This document shows, piece after piece, positions 45,699 to 54,105 of a stretch of DNA of 55,083 nt. Numbering within the stretch: the stretch's first letter is position 1; every line of letters begins with the position of its first letter. Made by a program: the position numbers and the translations under genes. This stretch comes from an uncultured Prevotellaceae bacterium (GTDB lineage Bacteria; Bacteroidota; Bacteroidia; Bacteroidales; Bacteroidaceae): the NCBI GenBank assembly GCA_946407325.1, contig CAMJNN010000002.1, positions 1-55,083 on the forward strand, written 5' to 3'. The notes under the pieces are model-generated. The model searched no databases and had not been told where the DNA came from. It saw only the letters and a list, made by a program, of their open reading frames with translations.

Positions 45699-47024
45699 AT
45701 GTCACAAGAACAAAAGAAAAGTGGTAGCATGGTAGCTATTATCACCATGTTCTTCCTCTTCGCAATGATTGCTTTCGTAACCAACATGGCTGCGCCAGTA
45801 GGTAATATCTGGACAATGGACGATGCAGTAGGCAACAATCCTGCACTCGGTTTCATGGGTAACTTCATGAACTTCCTGGCTTACCTGTTCATGGGTATTC
45901 CAGCAGGTAACATGCTGACCAAGGTAGGTTACAAGAAGACTGCGCTGATTGCTATCGCAGTAGGTATCGTAGGTTTGTTGATTCAGTATGCTTCTGGCTT
46001 TAGCGCTGGTGTTCCCGGCTTTAGCATCTATCTGTTGGGGGCTTTCGTTTGCGGTCTCTGCGTATGTATGCTGAACACCGTGGTGAACCCAATGCTGAAC
46101 CTCATCGGTGGTGGTGGTACCAAGGGTAACCAGTTGCTGCAGCTCGGTGGCGCTTGCAACTCTTTCGCAGGTACTATCGCTCCTATCATGGTTGGTGCGT
46201 ATGTTGGTTCAATCACCAAGACTACCAAGATTACCGACGTTAGCCCTATGTTGTTTGGTGCTATCGCCATCTTCGTAGTAGCATTCATCGTTATCTACCT
46301 GGCTAAGATTCAGGAACCACGCCAGCAGAAGGTAGAGGTAGCTGCCGTTAAGGATCCTCACAGTCCTTGGAGCTTCCGCCACTTCGTTCTGGGTGCAGTA
46401 GCTATTTTCTGCTATGTAGGTATGGAAGTCGGTATCCCCAACACTTTCGGTAACTTCCTGAGCAAGGCTGAGAACTTCAATGCATTCGATCCTTCTAACG
46501 CTGCCAATGCTGCTGCCATCATCGGTGGTATGACTGGTCTGTATTGGTTGCTGATGCTGGTAGGTCGTCTGACTTCAGGCTTTATCTCTGGCAAGGTATC
46601 AAGCCGCACTCAGCTGCTCACCGTTTCTTGCGTTGGCATCATCCTGGTACTGATCTCTATGTTCATCCCTGAGGCTACCGGCGTATCAATGGTTGGTTTC
46701 AGCAACGGTACTTTCGCTGTTAACAACGTACCTCTGTTCACCGTATTCCTGGTACTGATGGGTCTTTGCACCTCTATCATGTGGGGTTGCATCTTCAACC
46801 TGGCTACCGAAGGTCTGGGTAAATATACCGAGAAGGCTTCTGGTATCTTCATGATGATGGTGGTTGGTGGCGGTATCCTGCCTCTGATCCAGAACTCTAT
46901 CGTGAGCAATACCATCGGTTCACTGCGCCTCAGCTATGTTATCGTGGTAGCCGTTTTGGCTTACATGATCTTCTACGCACTGATTGGTAGCAAGAACGTG
47001 AACAAGGACATCAAGGTTGACTAA
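45699..47024 (+). CDS. FucP/GluP-type glucose/galactose MFS transporter
   Basis: 441 residues, about twelve helices. Resembles the fucose/glucose/galactose:H+ symporter branch (FHS family), with NFMNFLAYLFMGIPAGNML and MLNTVVNPMLNLIGG. Codon use is strongly biased (GTA, CTG, GGT, ATC), suggesting high expression. 44 bases after galM, 13 before galK, so imported hexose goes straight to the mutarotase and kinase. Confidence 0.9.
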   Translation: MSQEQKKSGSMVAIITMFFLFAMIAFVTNMAAPVGNIWTMDDAVGNNPALGFMGNFMNFLAYLFMGIPAGNMLTKVGYKKTALIAIAVGIVGLLIQYASGFSAGVPGFSIYLLGAFVCGLCVCMLNTVVNPMLNLIGGGGTKGNQLLQLGGACNSFAGTIAPIMVGAYVGSITKTTKITDVSPMLFGAIAIFVVAFIVIYLAKIQEPRQQKVEVAAVKDPHSPWSFRHFVLGAVAIFCYVGMEVGIPNTFGNFLSKAENFNAFDPSNAANAAAIIGGMTGLYWLLMLVGRLTSGFISGKVSSRTQLLTVSCVGIILVLISMFIPEATGVSMVGFSNGTFAVNNVPLFTVFLVLMGLCTSIMWGCIFNLATEGLGKYTEKASGIFMMMVVGGGILPLIQNSIVSNTIGSLRLSYVIVVAVLAYMIFYALIGSKNVNKDIKVD

Positions 47025-47037
47025 TTTTATCACTACC

Positions 47038-48192
47038 ATGGAAATAGAATACGTTAGAAGTCGCTTCATCAAACATTTCGATGGACTGACCGGAGTCGTT
47101 TATACCTCACCTGGACGTGTCAATCTGATTGGTGAGCACACCGATTATAATGGTGGCTTTGTATTTCCAGGAGCAATTGACAAAGGTATCATGGCCGAAA
47201 TCAGGCCTAACGGTACCGACAAGGTAAAGGCTTATTCCATTGACCAGAAAGACTATGTGGAATTTGGCCTTAACGAGGAGGATGCTCCACGAACCTCATG
47301 GGCAAGATACATTTTCGGCGTTTGCCGTGAGATGATCAAGCGCGGTGTAGAGGTGAAGGGCTTCAATACAGCATTTGCCGGCGATGTGCCCTTGGGTGCA
47401 GGAATGTCATCATCAGCTGCATTGGAAAGCACATACGCCTACGCTCTCAACGAGCTGTTTGGCGACAACAAAATCGACAAGTTTGAACTGGCACGGGTAG
47501 GTCAGGCCACCGAGCACAACTATTGTGGTGTGAAGTGCGGCATCATGGACCAGTTTGCTTCCATCTTTGGCAAGAAAGGCAGTTTGATGCGCCTTGACTG
47601 CCGCTCAATGGAATACAAGTATTATCCATTCGACCCACAGGGCTACCGCCTGGTTTTGGTAGATAGCGTAGTGAAACACGAATTGGCCTCTTCGGCATAC
47701 AACAAACGTCGTGAGAGCTGCGAGAACGTAGTGGCTGCCTTGCAAAAGAAATATCCAGCTGTGCAGTTCCTGCGTGATGCTACTCTTGATATGCTGGCTG
47801 AAGTAAAAGACGAAGTATCTGAAGAAGACTACATGCGTGCTGAGTATGTAATTGAAGAGATACAGCGTGTGCTGGATGTTTGCGACGCTTTGGAGAAAGG
47901 TGACTACGAGACCGTAGGTGAGAAGATGTATGAGACACACCAAGGTATGAGCAAGCTATATGAGGTGAGTTGCGATGAGCTCGACTTCCTCAACGATGTG
48001 GCTTTCGACTGCGGTGTGACTGGTTCACGTGTGATGGGCGGCGGCTTTGGCGGCTGCACCATCAACCTGGTAAAGGAAGAGCTCTACAGCACCTTCGTAA
48101 GCGAAGTGCGCAAACGCTACTTCGAAGTATTCGGCAAGCGTTGCAAGATCTACGATGTAGTGATTGGCGATGGTGCCCGCAGACTTATCTAA
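47038..48192 (+). CDS. galK: Galactokinase
   Basis: 384 residues from MEIEYVRSRF at 47038; an earlier ATG at 47017 falls inside the transporter gene. Phosphorylates galactose. Galactokinase signature SPGRVNLIGEHTDYNGG (about 24-40), ATP motif VPLGAGMSSSAALE and the third motif VMGGGFGGCTIN. GHMP kinase fold. Ends at a long hairpin. No galT or galE follows. Confidence 0.96.
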   Translation: MEIEYVRSRFIKHFDGLTGVVYTSPGRVNLIGEHTDYNGGFVFPGAIDKGIMAEIRPNGTDKVKAYSIDQKDYVEFGLNEEDAPRTSWARYIFGVCREMIKRGVEVKGFNTAFAGDVPLGAGMSSSAALESTYAYALNELFGDNKIDKFELARVGQATEHNYCGVKCGIMDQFASIFGKKGSLMRLDCRSMEYKYYPFDPQGYRLVLVDSVVKHELASSAYNKRRESCENVVAALQKKYPAVQFLRDATLDMLAEVKDEVSEEDYMRAEYVIEEIQRVLDVCDALEKGDYETVGEKMYETHQGMSKLYEVSCDELDFLNDVAFDCGVTGSRVMGGGFGGCTINLVKEELYSTFVSEVRKRYFEVFGKRCKIYDVVIGDGARRLI

Positions 48193-48211
48193 CGATTCTA
48201 ACATGAACAGT

Positions 48212-48250
48212 AAATAGGAATTAGGAGCTTTCCTAATTCCTATTTTTTTA
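48212..48250 (+). terminator. Terminator of the galM-galK operon
   Basis: AAATAGGAATTAGGA (48212-48226) is exactly complementary to TCCTAATTCCTATTT (48231-48245), with a four-base loop and a T-run. A 15-bp perfect stem. Confidence 0.9.
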
Positions 48251-48262
48251 ACGAACAAGGAT

Positions 48263-48898
48263 ATGAAGATTCTCTATATCATGGACCCGCACTGCAAATG
48301 GTGCTATGCTACGAGCGATGCCATTCTGCAGCTATACAACACATTGGAAGGCAAGTTGCCGTTTGAAGTGATACCTGCAGGTATGCTGGCAGGTGAGTTC
48401 TCACAAATACAATCACCCGTATATGCATTCGCCCACCGAAAACTCGATGCCAGTATTACCAAAGAAACAGGGATAGTTTTTGGAGAAGGATACAAAACTG
48501 CGCTGGAGGAAAAAGAAATGATGCTTGATAGTCTAGTACCCAGTCGTGCCATCATGGCCTGTCGCGCTACAGCCCCACAGCTCACCCTGCAGTTTGCCCA
48601 TCAGATCCTCCATGCCCGCTTCTACGAAGGCAAGGACTTGAACGAGCAGACGGTCTATTTAGAGATTTGCGAACAGTTAGGCATCGACAAGCAAACATTC
48701 TTCCAGCATTTCTCCTCAGACGAGAACGAAGAAAACACCCGACAAGCTTTTCTTTTTGCCGAGAAATATGCCGAGCACTACCCTACTCTTATCTACGAAG
48801 AAGACGGTGAGATGGATATCCTGACAGAAGGTTATTCACCCTATTCATTAATAGAACTGCGCCTCAGCAAATTGCTAAGACGCAGTAGAAAGACATAG
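48263..48898 (+). CDS. DsbA/FrnE-like thioredoxin-fold protein
   Basis: 211 residues. N-terminal YIMDPHCKWCYATSD has the redox pair C11-x-x-C14, as in FrnE/DsbA-like 2-hydroxychromene isomerase relatives. No signal peptide, so cytoplasmic. The helical insert and EKYAEHYPTLIYEEDGE near the end fit the family. Partner unknown. Starts 13 bases after the terminator hairpin, expressed separately. Confidence 0.85.
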   Translation: MKILYIMDPHCKWCYATSDAILQLYNTLEGKLPFEVIPAGMLAGEFSQIQSPVYAFAHRKLDASITKETGIVFGEGYKTALEEKEMMLDSLVPSRAIMACRATAPQLTLQFAHQILHARFYEGKDLNEQTVYLEICEQLGIDKQTFFQHFSSDENEENTRQAFLFAEKYAEHYPTLIYEEDGEMDILTEGYSPYSLIELRLSKLLRRSRKT

Positions 48899-48915
48899 GC
48901 CATATATGTAGCTTA

Positions 48916-49866
48916 TTATGATGACATTCGCACCAGTTGTTGTTTGGCCTCCTGATATTCGGCCAACATCTCATTCATGACCTCAGCTACCGTCTGAATG
49001 CCCTTGCCCTTGAACTGCGAGGCATTCTGACCAATCTCCACTTCTCCGTTTACCAAGTCGCCCTCGAAGATACCCATGCGGTTACGGCCCACACCGATGA
49101 TCTCCAACAGCTGCTCGGCAGTAGCGCCTTCTGCCTCTGCCTTGTCAAGCTGTTCGCGGTATGGGTTCTTGGCCATACGGGTAGGCGACAGCTTTTTCAA
49201 TATCAGCATGGTGTCACCCTCTTCCATGTTCAGACAGAAGTTCTTGAACGCCTCACTGGCAGAGCTCTCTACCGTCAGCGCAAAGCGCGTACCAATCTGC
49301 ACCCCCTCAGCCCCCAAGGCATAAGCAGCCAACATAGAAGGTCCATTACCAATGCCACCAGCAGCAATCAATGGAAGAGAAGTAGCCTTACGCACAGCAG
49401 GAATCAAGCACATAGTAGTAGTTTCCTCACGACCGTTATGGCCACCAGCCTCAAAGCCCTCAGCCACTACAGCATCCACGCCAGCCTCCTCACACTTCTT
49501 GGCAAACTTTGACGAAGATACCACATGTACCACCAGAATGCCACGCTCCTTCAGCCAGCCTGTCCATTTCTTCGGACTGCCTGCAGAGGTGAACACCACC
49601 TTCACACCTGTCTCGGCAATAATCTGCATCATCTCCTCCACCCCAGGCTTCATCAGAGGCACGTTCACGCCAAATGGCTTGTCGGTAGCTGCCTTACATT
49701 TCTCAATATGCTCTTTCAGCAACTCAGGCGTCATAGAACCAGCGCCAATCAAGCCCAAACCACCAGCATTGCTCACCGCAGCCGCCAATCGCCAACCGCT
49801 GCACCAGGCCATACCTCCTGCTATCACAGGGTATTCTATTCCAAAAAGAGAAGCTATTCTATTCAT
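48916..49866 (-). CDS. fabK: Enoyl-ACP reductase II, FabK-type
   Basis: 316 residues from MNRIASLFGIEYPVIAGGMA at 49866. FMN-dependent reductase of the last fatty acid elongation step. IAGGMAW, AAAVSNAGGLGLIGAG and DKPFGVNVPL are typical, and His143 in AGGHNGREE matches the FabK active-site His. The related nitronate monooxygenases share the fold, so the reductase call is likely but not certain. Last in the sigma-factor operon, 38 bases after the gene before it. Confidence 0.85.
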   Translation of the reverse strand: MNRIASLFGIEYPVIAGGMAWCSGWRLAAAVSNAGGLGLIGAGSMTPELLKEHIEKCKAATDKPFGVNVPLMKPGVEEMMQIIAETGVKVVFTSAGSPKKWTGWLKERGILVVHVVSSSKFAKKCEEAGVDAVVAEGFEAGGHNGREETTTMCLIPAVRKATSLPLIAAGGIGNGPSMLAAYALGAEGVQIGTRFALTVESSASEAFKNFCLNMEEGDTMLILKKLSPTRMAKNPYREQLDKAEAEGATAEQLLEIIGVGRNRMGIFEGDLVNGEVEIGQNASQFKGKGIQTVAEVMNEMLAEYQEAKQQLVRMSS

Positions 49867-49904
49867 AATGGTCACTTTTTTGATTTGAGGCTGCAAGTTA
49901 CAAA

Positions 49905-50360
49905 TTATTTTCCACTCTGCAAACTGTCAACCTGTGCAACGTCATAGTTTTTCAGCACCTCCAGCGTTTTCTTCACATTTTGCTTGTGGCGGAAATCCCA
50001 ATACTCACGGGTAAAAAACTTCGTCAGATGATAGGCCAAGTCGCCAGTATAGGTTAGACCATTGGATGGTGCAACATATCTGGGAATCTCCAGCTGCATT
50101 GTAATCTCGGGCTTCTTGGGGAGTTTCAGCACAGGCATGGTGTAGTCGAACTCCATCCAAGGTTTGTCAGATACGGCCGACTGACTTCCGATAAAGCCTT
50201 TCGCATTCAATTCTTCCAACGCACGAGTATTGAGCTTAATCTCACCATCACTCTTGAGCAATTCGTCCAAGCGGAGGGAATCGGCTGGGGTCCAATCTTG
50301 GGCACACGCCACACCCCCAGCCATCACGAGGGACAGCATCATGAAGTACCTCAGTCTCAT
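49905..50360 (-). CDS. Secreted protein of unknown function (possibly DUF4858)
   Basis: 151 residues from MRLRYFMMLSLVMAGGVACA at 50360; an earlier start at 50429 lies within the preceding gene. Signal peptide cleaved after CAQ or similar. Body starts DWTPADSLRLDELLKSDGEI, with tandem hydrophobic strands EFDYTMPVLKLPKKPEITMQ. No enzyme motif. Fourth gene of the ECF sigma operon. Confidence 0.7.
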   Translation of the reverse strand: MRLRYFMMLSLVMAGGVACAQDWTPADSLRLDELLKSDGEIKLNTRALEELNAKGFIGSQSAVSDKPWMEFDYTMPVLKLPKKPEITMQLEIPRYVAPSNGLTYTGDLAYHLTKFFTREYWDFRHKQNVKKTLEVLKNYDVAQVDSLQSGK

Positions 50361-50376
50361 AGAACTCAAAGAACTT

Positions 50377-50913
50377 TCACCACCAACGGTAGCCCGAGCC
50401 AGCCAAAGGCTCATCCCCCACGGTATCAATTATCGTTAAGCCACCCGAATGCTTCGCACGACTCCACCAGCGGCGGTAGTGAGCAGCAGCATCCAGCAGT
50501 TCATCTTCGTTCAAGAAATAAATGCCCTCGTAGTTGACGGCATCATCACGCACCATACGGCATCCCAAAGAAGCATTCTGTCCTGTGCGGATAGACTCAA
50601 TCACCCACAGCACACACTCCCCCAGACGAGGCTTGCCACCTGCCAGATAAGACACGGGAGCCAAGGGGAAAGAAGGTATCTCAGTCAAGTCTTCGGCATA
50701 ATACAGCAATGCCTCTATATCGTCGGTCGTAAACTGTGGCATCACCACCGTACCCGTCTCTTCGTTCACAGCCAAGGCACCCGCCTTGAGTTGCTTCACG
50801 AACAAATCCACATCCGGGTTCTCTACATCCAGCGTATCATCTGAACAAGAAACCCACACACAAGCCAATGACAACAGCATCAGCAAGATCCAATAACGGT
50901 TCATCGTCTTCAT
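50377..50913 (-). CDS. Lipoprotein of unknown function (possibly DUF4943)
   Basis: 178 residues. Signal MKTMNRYWILLMLLSLACVW and lipobox Cys in VSCSDDTLD; acidic residues after the Cys suggest surface export. The rest includes AGALAVNEETGTVVMPQFTT and an aromatic YRRWWSRAKHSGG near the end. Function unknown; genes of this kind are found beside ECF sigma/anti-sigma pairs. 19 bases after the anti-sigma gene. Confidence 0.72.
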   Translation of the reverse strand: MKTMNRYWILLMLLSLACVWVSCSDDTLDVENPDVDLFVKQLKAGALAVNEETGTVVMPQFTTDDIEALLYYAEDLTEIPSFPLAPVSYLAGGKPRLGECVLWVIESIRTGQNASLGCRMVRDDAVNYEGIYFLNEDELLDAAAHYRRWWSRAKHSGGLTIIDTVGDEPLAGSGYRWW

Positions 50914-50932
50914 ATTGCTGTGGATTTAAGGG

Positions 50933-52042
50933 TTAATAACTCATGCGGACACCGCACAACAGATTCACATTGACAGCCTGTTCCGTACGCAAGGTACGGG
51001 TAGCGCCATCGGTATCGAAATAATGAGAAACAGAAGGTTCTGCATAGACAGCCAGGTTGTCGGTAAACTTATACCGCACACCCAAGCCAGCCGTAGCCGC
51101 CAACTGCACAGGTTCCTCGCTAAAGCTCTTGCCCAGCAGTTTCTCCACCACGCCACCAACGGTAGCATACACATCCACCTTCTTGCCTTCAGCCAGGTTC
51201 ACACCTAACTTCACAGGCAGCGAGAGCGACGACTGGTTCTCGTCGTTGTGCACAGGCATATAGTTATACAGCAAGCCCGCCTCCACCGCCAAGGTATTGT
51301 TGAGCTTTCGCTCCACCGTCATACCCGCTGTCAGCGGCATATTATAGTCCCCCTTAGGGAGCGACGTTCCAAACGCAGGCTTCAAAGCCCAACCCGACTT
51401 CTTCTTACCATCTATCGCCACCGCAGTAGTCGTTTCGTTGCTTTCTCCACTTACCAGATTGCCATTAGAAGCATTGGTCAATCCGTTATTGGGTTGCCCA
51501 CCCTGGAAATAGCCACGTTCAATAATCTGGAAGGTCACCTCTACAGGCACCATCTCATCATCATCGTCATCGGCCTCTGCCTCTGTATCGCCTAAAGAAG
51601 CAGCAACCAGTCCTGGGGTCATGGTCTTTGATGATGACCGACCATGACCCGTGGTTTGTGTTTTATTAGAATGACTATTGGAAACAATTTGATGGCTATT
51701 ATTATATATAATAGGTGTGTCTGCCTCAGGCACGACGCTCTCAGGAGAGGTCTCCAACTTGGCAGACAGATCAGAGAAGGCCTGTTGCATATCTTGTTCC
51801 TGAGAATTGAGGTACCAGAAGGCTACCGACCCCAGGGCCAGCACCAACAAGACAGAAGCAGCTGCCACCCAACGGCGATAGATAGGTCTGAGTACCGCAC
51901 GCTTGGCAGGCACCTCCTCCATCGGCGTTGCCATCACAGCAGAGAGATCTTTCTCCAAGTCCTCCCAGAAGCCCTCCTTCACGGGCATCTTCGCTTCGCC
52001 CAAGCTTTGGAACAATGCTGAAAAGTCATCTTTCTCCTTCAT
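50933..52042 (-). CDS. Anti-sigma factor fused to an outer-membrane-type beta barrel
   Basis: 369 residues from MKEKDDFSALFQSLG; an earlier ATG at 52051 is possible. N-terminal cytoplasmic part of about 55 residues, one helix (WVAAASVLLVLALGSVAFWY), a Ser/Thr-rich linker with the acidic DTEAEADDDDDEM, then a C-terminal half of alternating strands (KPAFGTSLPKGDYNMPLTAG, VGLGVRYKF-like turns) ending in Tyr, as outer membrane beta-barrel domains do. Likely binds the sigma factor at the membrane. Overlaps the sigma gene. Confidence 0.75.
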   Translation of the reverse strand: MKEKDDFSALFQSLGEAKMPVKEGFWEDLEKDLSAVMATPMEEVPAKRAVLRPIYRRWVAAASVLLVLALGSVAFWYLNSQEQDMQQAFSDLSAKLETSPESVVPEADTPIIYNNSHQIVSNSHSNKTQTTGHGRSSSKTMTPGLVAASLGDTEAEADDDDDEMVPVEVTFQIIERGYFQGGQPNNGLTNASNGNLVSGESNETTTAVAIDGKKKSGWALKPAFGTSLPKGDYNMPLTAGMTVERKLNNTLAVEAGLLYNYMPVHNDENQSSLSLPVKLGVNLAEGKKVDVYATVGGVVEKLLGKSFSEEPVQLAATAGLGVRYKFTDNLAVYAEPSVSHYFDTDGATRTLRTEQAVNVNLLCGVRMSY

Positions 52043-52616
52043 GCTCGACATATTGTTTAATCTTTTTTGCTAACAAACTCTTCGCATATCGGAATTGAGA
52101 CTTTGATGTATCCGGTTGGATGTGCAGCAGGTCGGCTATCTCCTTGTGCGACTTGTCCTCGAAGACAAAGAGGTTGAACACCATCCTGCATCCTTCGGGC
52201 AACTGTGCCACCATGTTCATCAGGGTTTCCTCGTCTATTCCCCTGGCTTCGGCCATCACCGCCTGCTCATCCACATCGGGCAGGTCAGGCAGTTCCTCGT
52301 TGTCCATCAGCTGCAGTCCGTTAGCATGCTTCCGCCTCATAAAGTCGATTGCCTGTGCGCTCATCACCTTGTACATCCAGCTCTTCAGCGCACTCTCACC
52401 TCTGAAAGTAAAGTGGGTGAAGATTTTGATGAACCCATCGTGCAACACATCGTGAGCGTCGTCCAAGTTACCGGTATAACGATAGCAAACGGCAAGCATT
52501 TGCTCCGCATATTGAGTGTATAGTTGTTTGCGCGCATCCGCATCGCCTTTCCTACACCCCTCCACCATTATCAACTCGTCGGCATTCACAACTAACGGAC
52601 CTACATCTATGCTCAA
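52026..52616 (-). CDS. ECF-type RNA polymerase sigma factor
   Basis: 196 residues (or 180 from the ATG at 52568). Region 2: QLYTQYAEQMLAVCYRYTGN, DDAHDVLHDGFIKIF and SWMYKVMSAQAIDFMRRKHA. Region 4: LPEGCRMVFNLFVFEDKSHK followed by EIADLLHIQPDTSKSQFRYA. Directs transcription of an unknown regulon. Its stop overlaps the anti-sigma gene, the usual arrangement of a translationally coupled pair. Confidence 0.92.
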   Translation of the reverse strand: MSIDVGPLVVNADELIMVEGCRKGDADARKQLYTQYAEQMLAVCYRYTGNLDDAHDVLHDGFIKIFTHFTFRGESALKSWMYKVMSAQAIDFMRRKHANGLQLMDNEELPDLPDVDEQAVMAEARGIDEETLMNMVAQLPEGCRMVFNLFVFEDKSHKEIADLLHIQPDTSKSQFRYAKSLLAKKIKQYVEHEGER

Positions 52617-52694
52617 TTCATGCTGTCTATTAGTAAGACGCAGAGAGAGCCAGAAAGGAGGTAAGGATTTTTGTTAAAAAGTATTAAATAGCCA

Positions 52695-53543
52695 TCAGCA
52701 AGCCTTGAAACTCATGTCGAGCCCCTTGACAGAGTGAGTCAGCGCCCCCACAGAGATATAGTCAACCCCACACTCAGCATAGTCACGCAGGGTATCGAAG
52801 GTGATGCCGCCAGAGGATTCCGTTTCAAAACGGCCACCCACCATCTCTACCGCCTTGCGTGTCATCTCGGGCGTGAAGTTGTCGAACATGATACGGTCAA
52901 CACCGCCCAGATCCAGTACCTGCTGCAGTTCGTCGAAGTTGCGCACCTCAATCTCTATCTTCAGGTTCTTGCCTTTCGCCTTACAGTATTCCTTGGCACG
53001 GGTAATGGCCTTGTCGATGCCCCCCGCAAAATCCACGTGGTTATCCTTCAGCAGAATCATGTCGAACAAGCCGATGCGATGGTTCATGCCCCCACCTATC
53101 TTCACTGCCATCTTCTCCAAGATACGCATGCCTGGGGTGGTCTTTCGTGTATCCAACACATGGGTGTGCGTACCTTCTAGGCGCGACTGGTACTTATGCG
53201 TCATGGTAGCAATGCCACTCATGCGCTGCATAATGTTCAGCATCAGGCGCTCCGTCTGCAAGAGGCTCTGCACCTTGCCCTCCACCACCATGGCCACATC
53301 GCCAGGCTTCACGGGCGTACCGTCCTGTATGAAAACCGTCACCTTCAGTTCGGGGTCAAAACGGTGGAACACCTCTTTGGCCACCTCAACGCCAGCCAAG
53401 ATACCCTCTTCCTTGATGAGCAGTTTCGACTTGCCCATGGCGGTAGCCGGGATACACGACAAGGTGGTGTGGTCGCCATCACCAATATCTTCTGCAAACG
53501 ACAGATCGATCAGTCTGTCTATCAATTCTCTTTCTTTTTCCAT
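52695..53543 (-). CDS. nadC: Nicotinate-nucleotide pyrophosphorylase
   Basis: 282 residues. Forms nicotinate mononucleotide from quinolinate and PRPP in NAD synthesis. Family segments: EDIGDGDHTT at the start, LNIMQRMSGIATMTHKY, the Arg/Lys-rich VLDTRKTTPGMR, GGGMNHRIGLFDMILLKDNH and the closing SGGITFDTLRDYAECGVDYI. All the residues I expect are present. The 78 bases upstream of the sigma gene contain nothing else. Confidence 0.96.
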   Translation of the reverse strand: MEKERELIDRLIDLSFAEDIGDGDHTTLSCIPATAMGKSKLLIKEEGILAGVEVAKEVFHRFDPELKVTVFIQDGTPVKPGDVAMVVEGKVQSLLQTERLMLNIMQRMSGIATMTHKYQSRLEGTHTHVLDTRKTTPGMRILEKMAVKIGGGMNHRIGLFDMILLKDNHVDFAGGIDKAITRAKEYCKAKGKNLKIEIEVRNFDELQQVLDLGGVDRIMFDNFTPEMTRKAVEMVGGRFETESSGGITFDTLRDYAECGVDYISVGALTHSVKGLDMSFKAC

Positions 53544-53565
53544 ATCTCTTATATTTTATTTTCTA

Positions 53566-53573
53566 CAAAGATA
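53566..53573 (-). promoter_or_regulatory. -7 box of nadC
   Basis: Minus-strand TATCTTTG, 22 bases before the nadC ATG. Overlaps the upstream side of the divergent rlmH promoter. Confidence 0.55.
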
Positions 53574-53594
53574 GACAAATATCTGAAAATATAC

Positions 53595-53602
53595 TAACTT
53601 TG
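53595..53602 (+). promoter_or_regulatory. -7 box of rlmH
   Basis: TAACTTTG fits TAnnTTTG, 25 bases before the rlmH ATG. -33 is not clear. Confidence 0.5.
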
Positions 53603-53627
53603 GAAGCAGATTAAAAGCAAGAATAGC

Positions 53628-54101
53628 ATGAAGACGGTATTATTGGTAGTTGGGAAGACGGTGGAGAAGTATTTTATCCAGGCGATAGAGGAGTATGTGC
53701 AGCGCACCAAGCACTACATCTCGTTCGATATGGAAGTCATTCCCGAACTGAAAAGCACCAAGAGCCTGAGTGAGGAACAGCAGAAAGAAAAAGAAGGCGA
53801 GCTCATCCTAAAAGCTTTGCAGCCAGGAGATACAGTGGTCTTGCTCGACGAGCATGGCCAAGAACTGCGATCGGTGGAGTTTGCCGACTATATGAAACGC
53901 AAGCTCAACACCACCAACCGCCGCCTGGTATTCGTTATCGGCGGCCCCTACGGCTTCTCACCTGCCGTCTATGCAGCCGCCCACGAGAAGCTCTCGCTCA
54001 GCAAGATGACCTTCTCGCACCAGATGATTCGTCTTATCTTCGTCGAACAGCTCTACCGTGCCATGAGCATCCTGCACGGCAGTCCGTATCACCACGAGTG
54101 A
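53628..54101 (+). CDS. rlmH: 23S rRNA pseudouridine-1915 N3-methyltransferase
   Basis: 157 residues, SPOUT fold. KTVEKYFIQAIEEYVQRTKH at the start, VVLLDEHGQELRSVEFA in the middle, and the knotted SAM-binding loop VIGGPYGFSPAVYA near residue 104-117, ending HQMIRLIFVEQLYRAMSILH. Methylates the ribosome at Psi1915. Divergent from nadC; its stop is 4 bases from that of the next, convergent gene. Confidence 0.97.
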   Translation: MKTVLLVVGKTVEKYFIQAIEEYVQRTKHYISFDMEVIPELKSTKSLSEEQQKEKEGELILKALQPGDTVVLLDEHGQELRSVEFADYMKRKLNTTNRRLVFVIGGPYGFSPAVYAAAHEKLSLSKMTFSHQMIRLIFVEQLYRAMSILHGSPYHHE

Positions 54102-54105
54102 CGTC

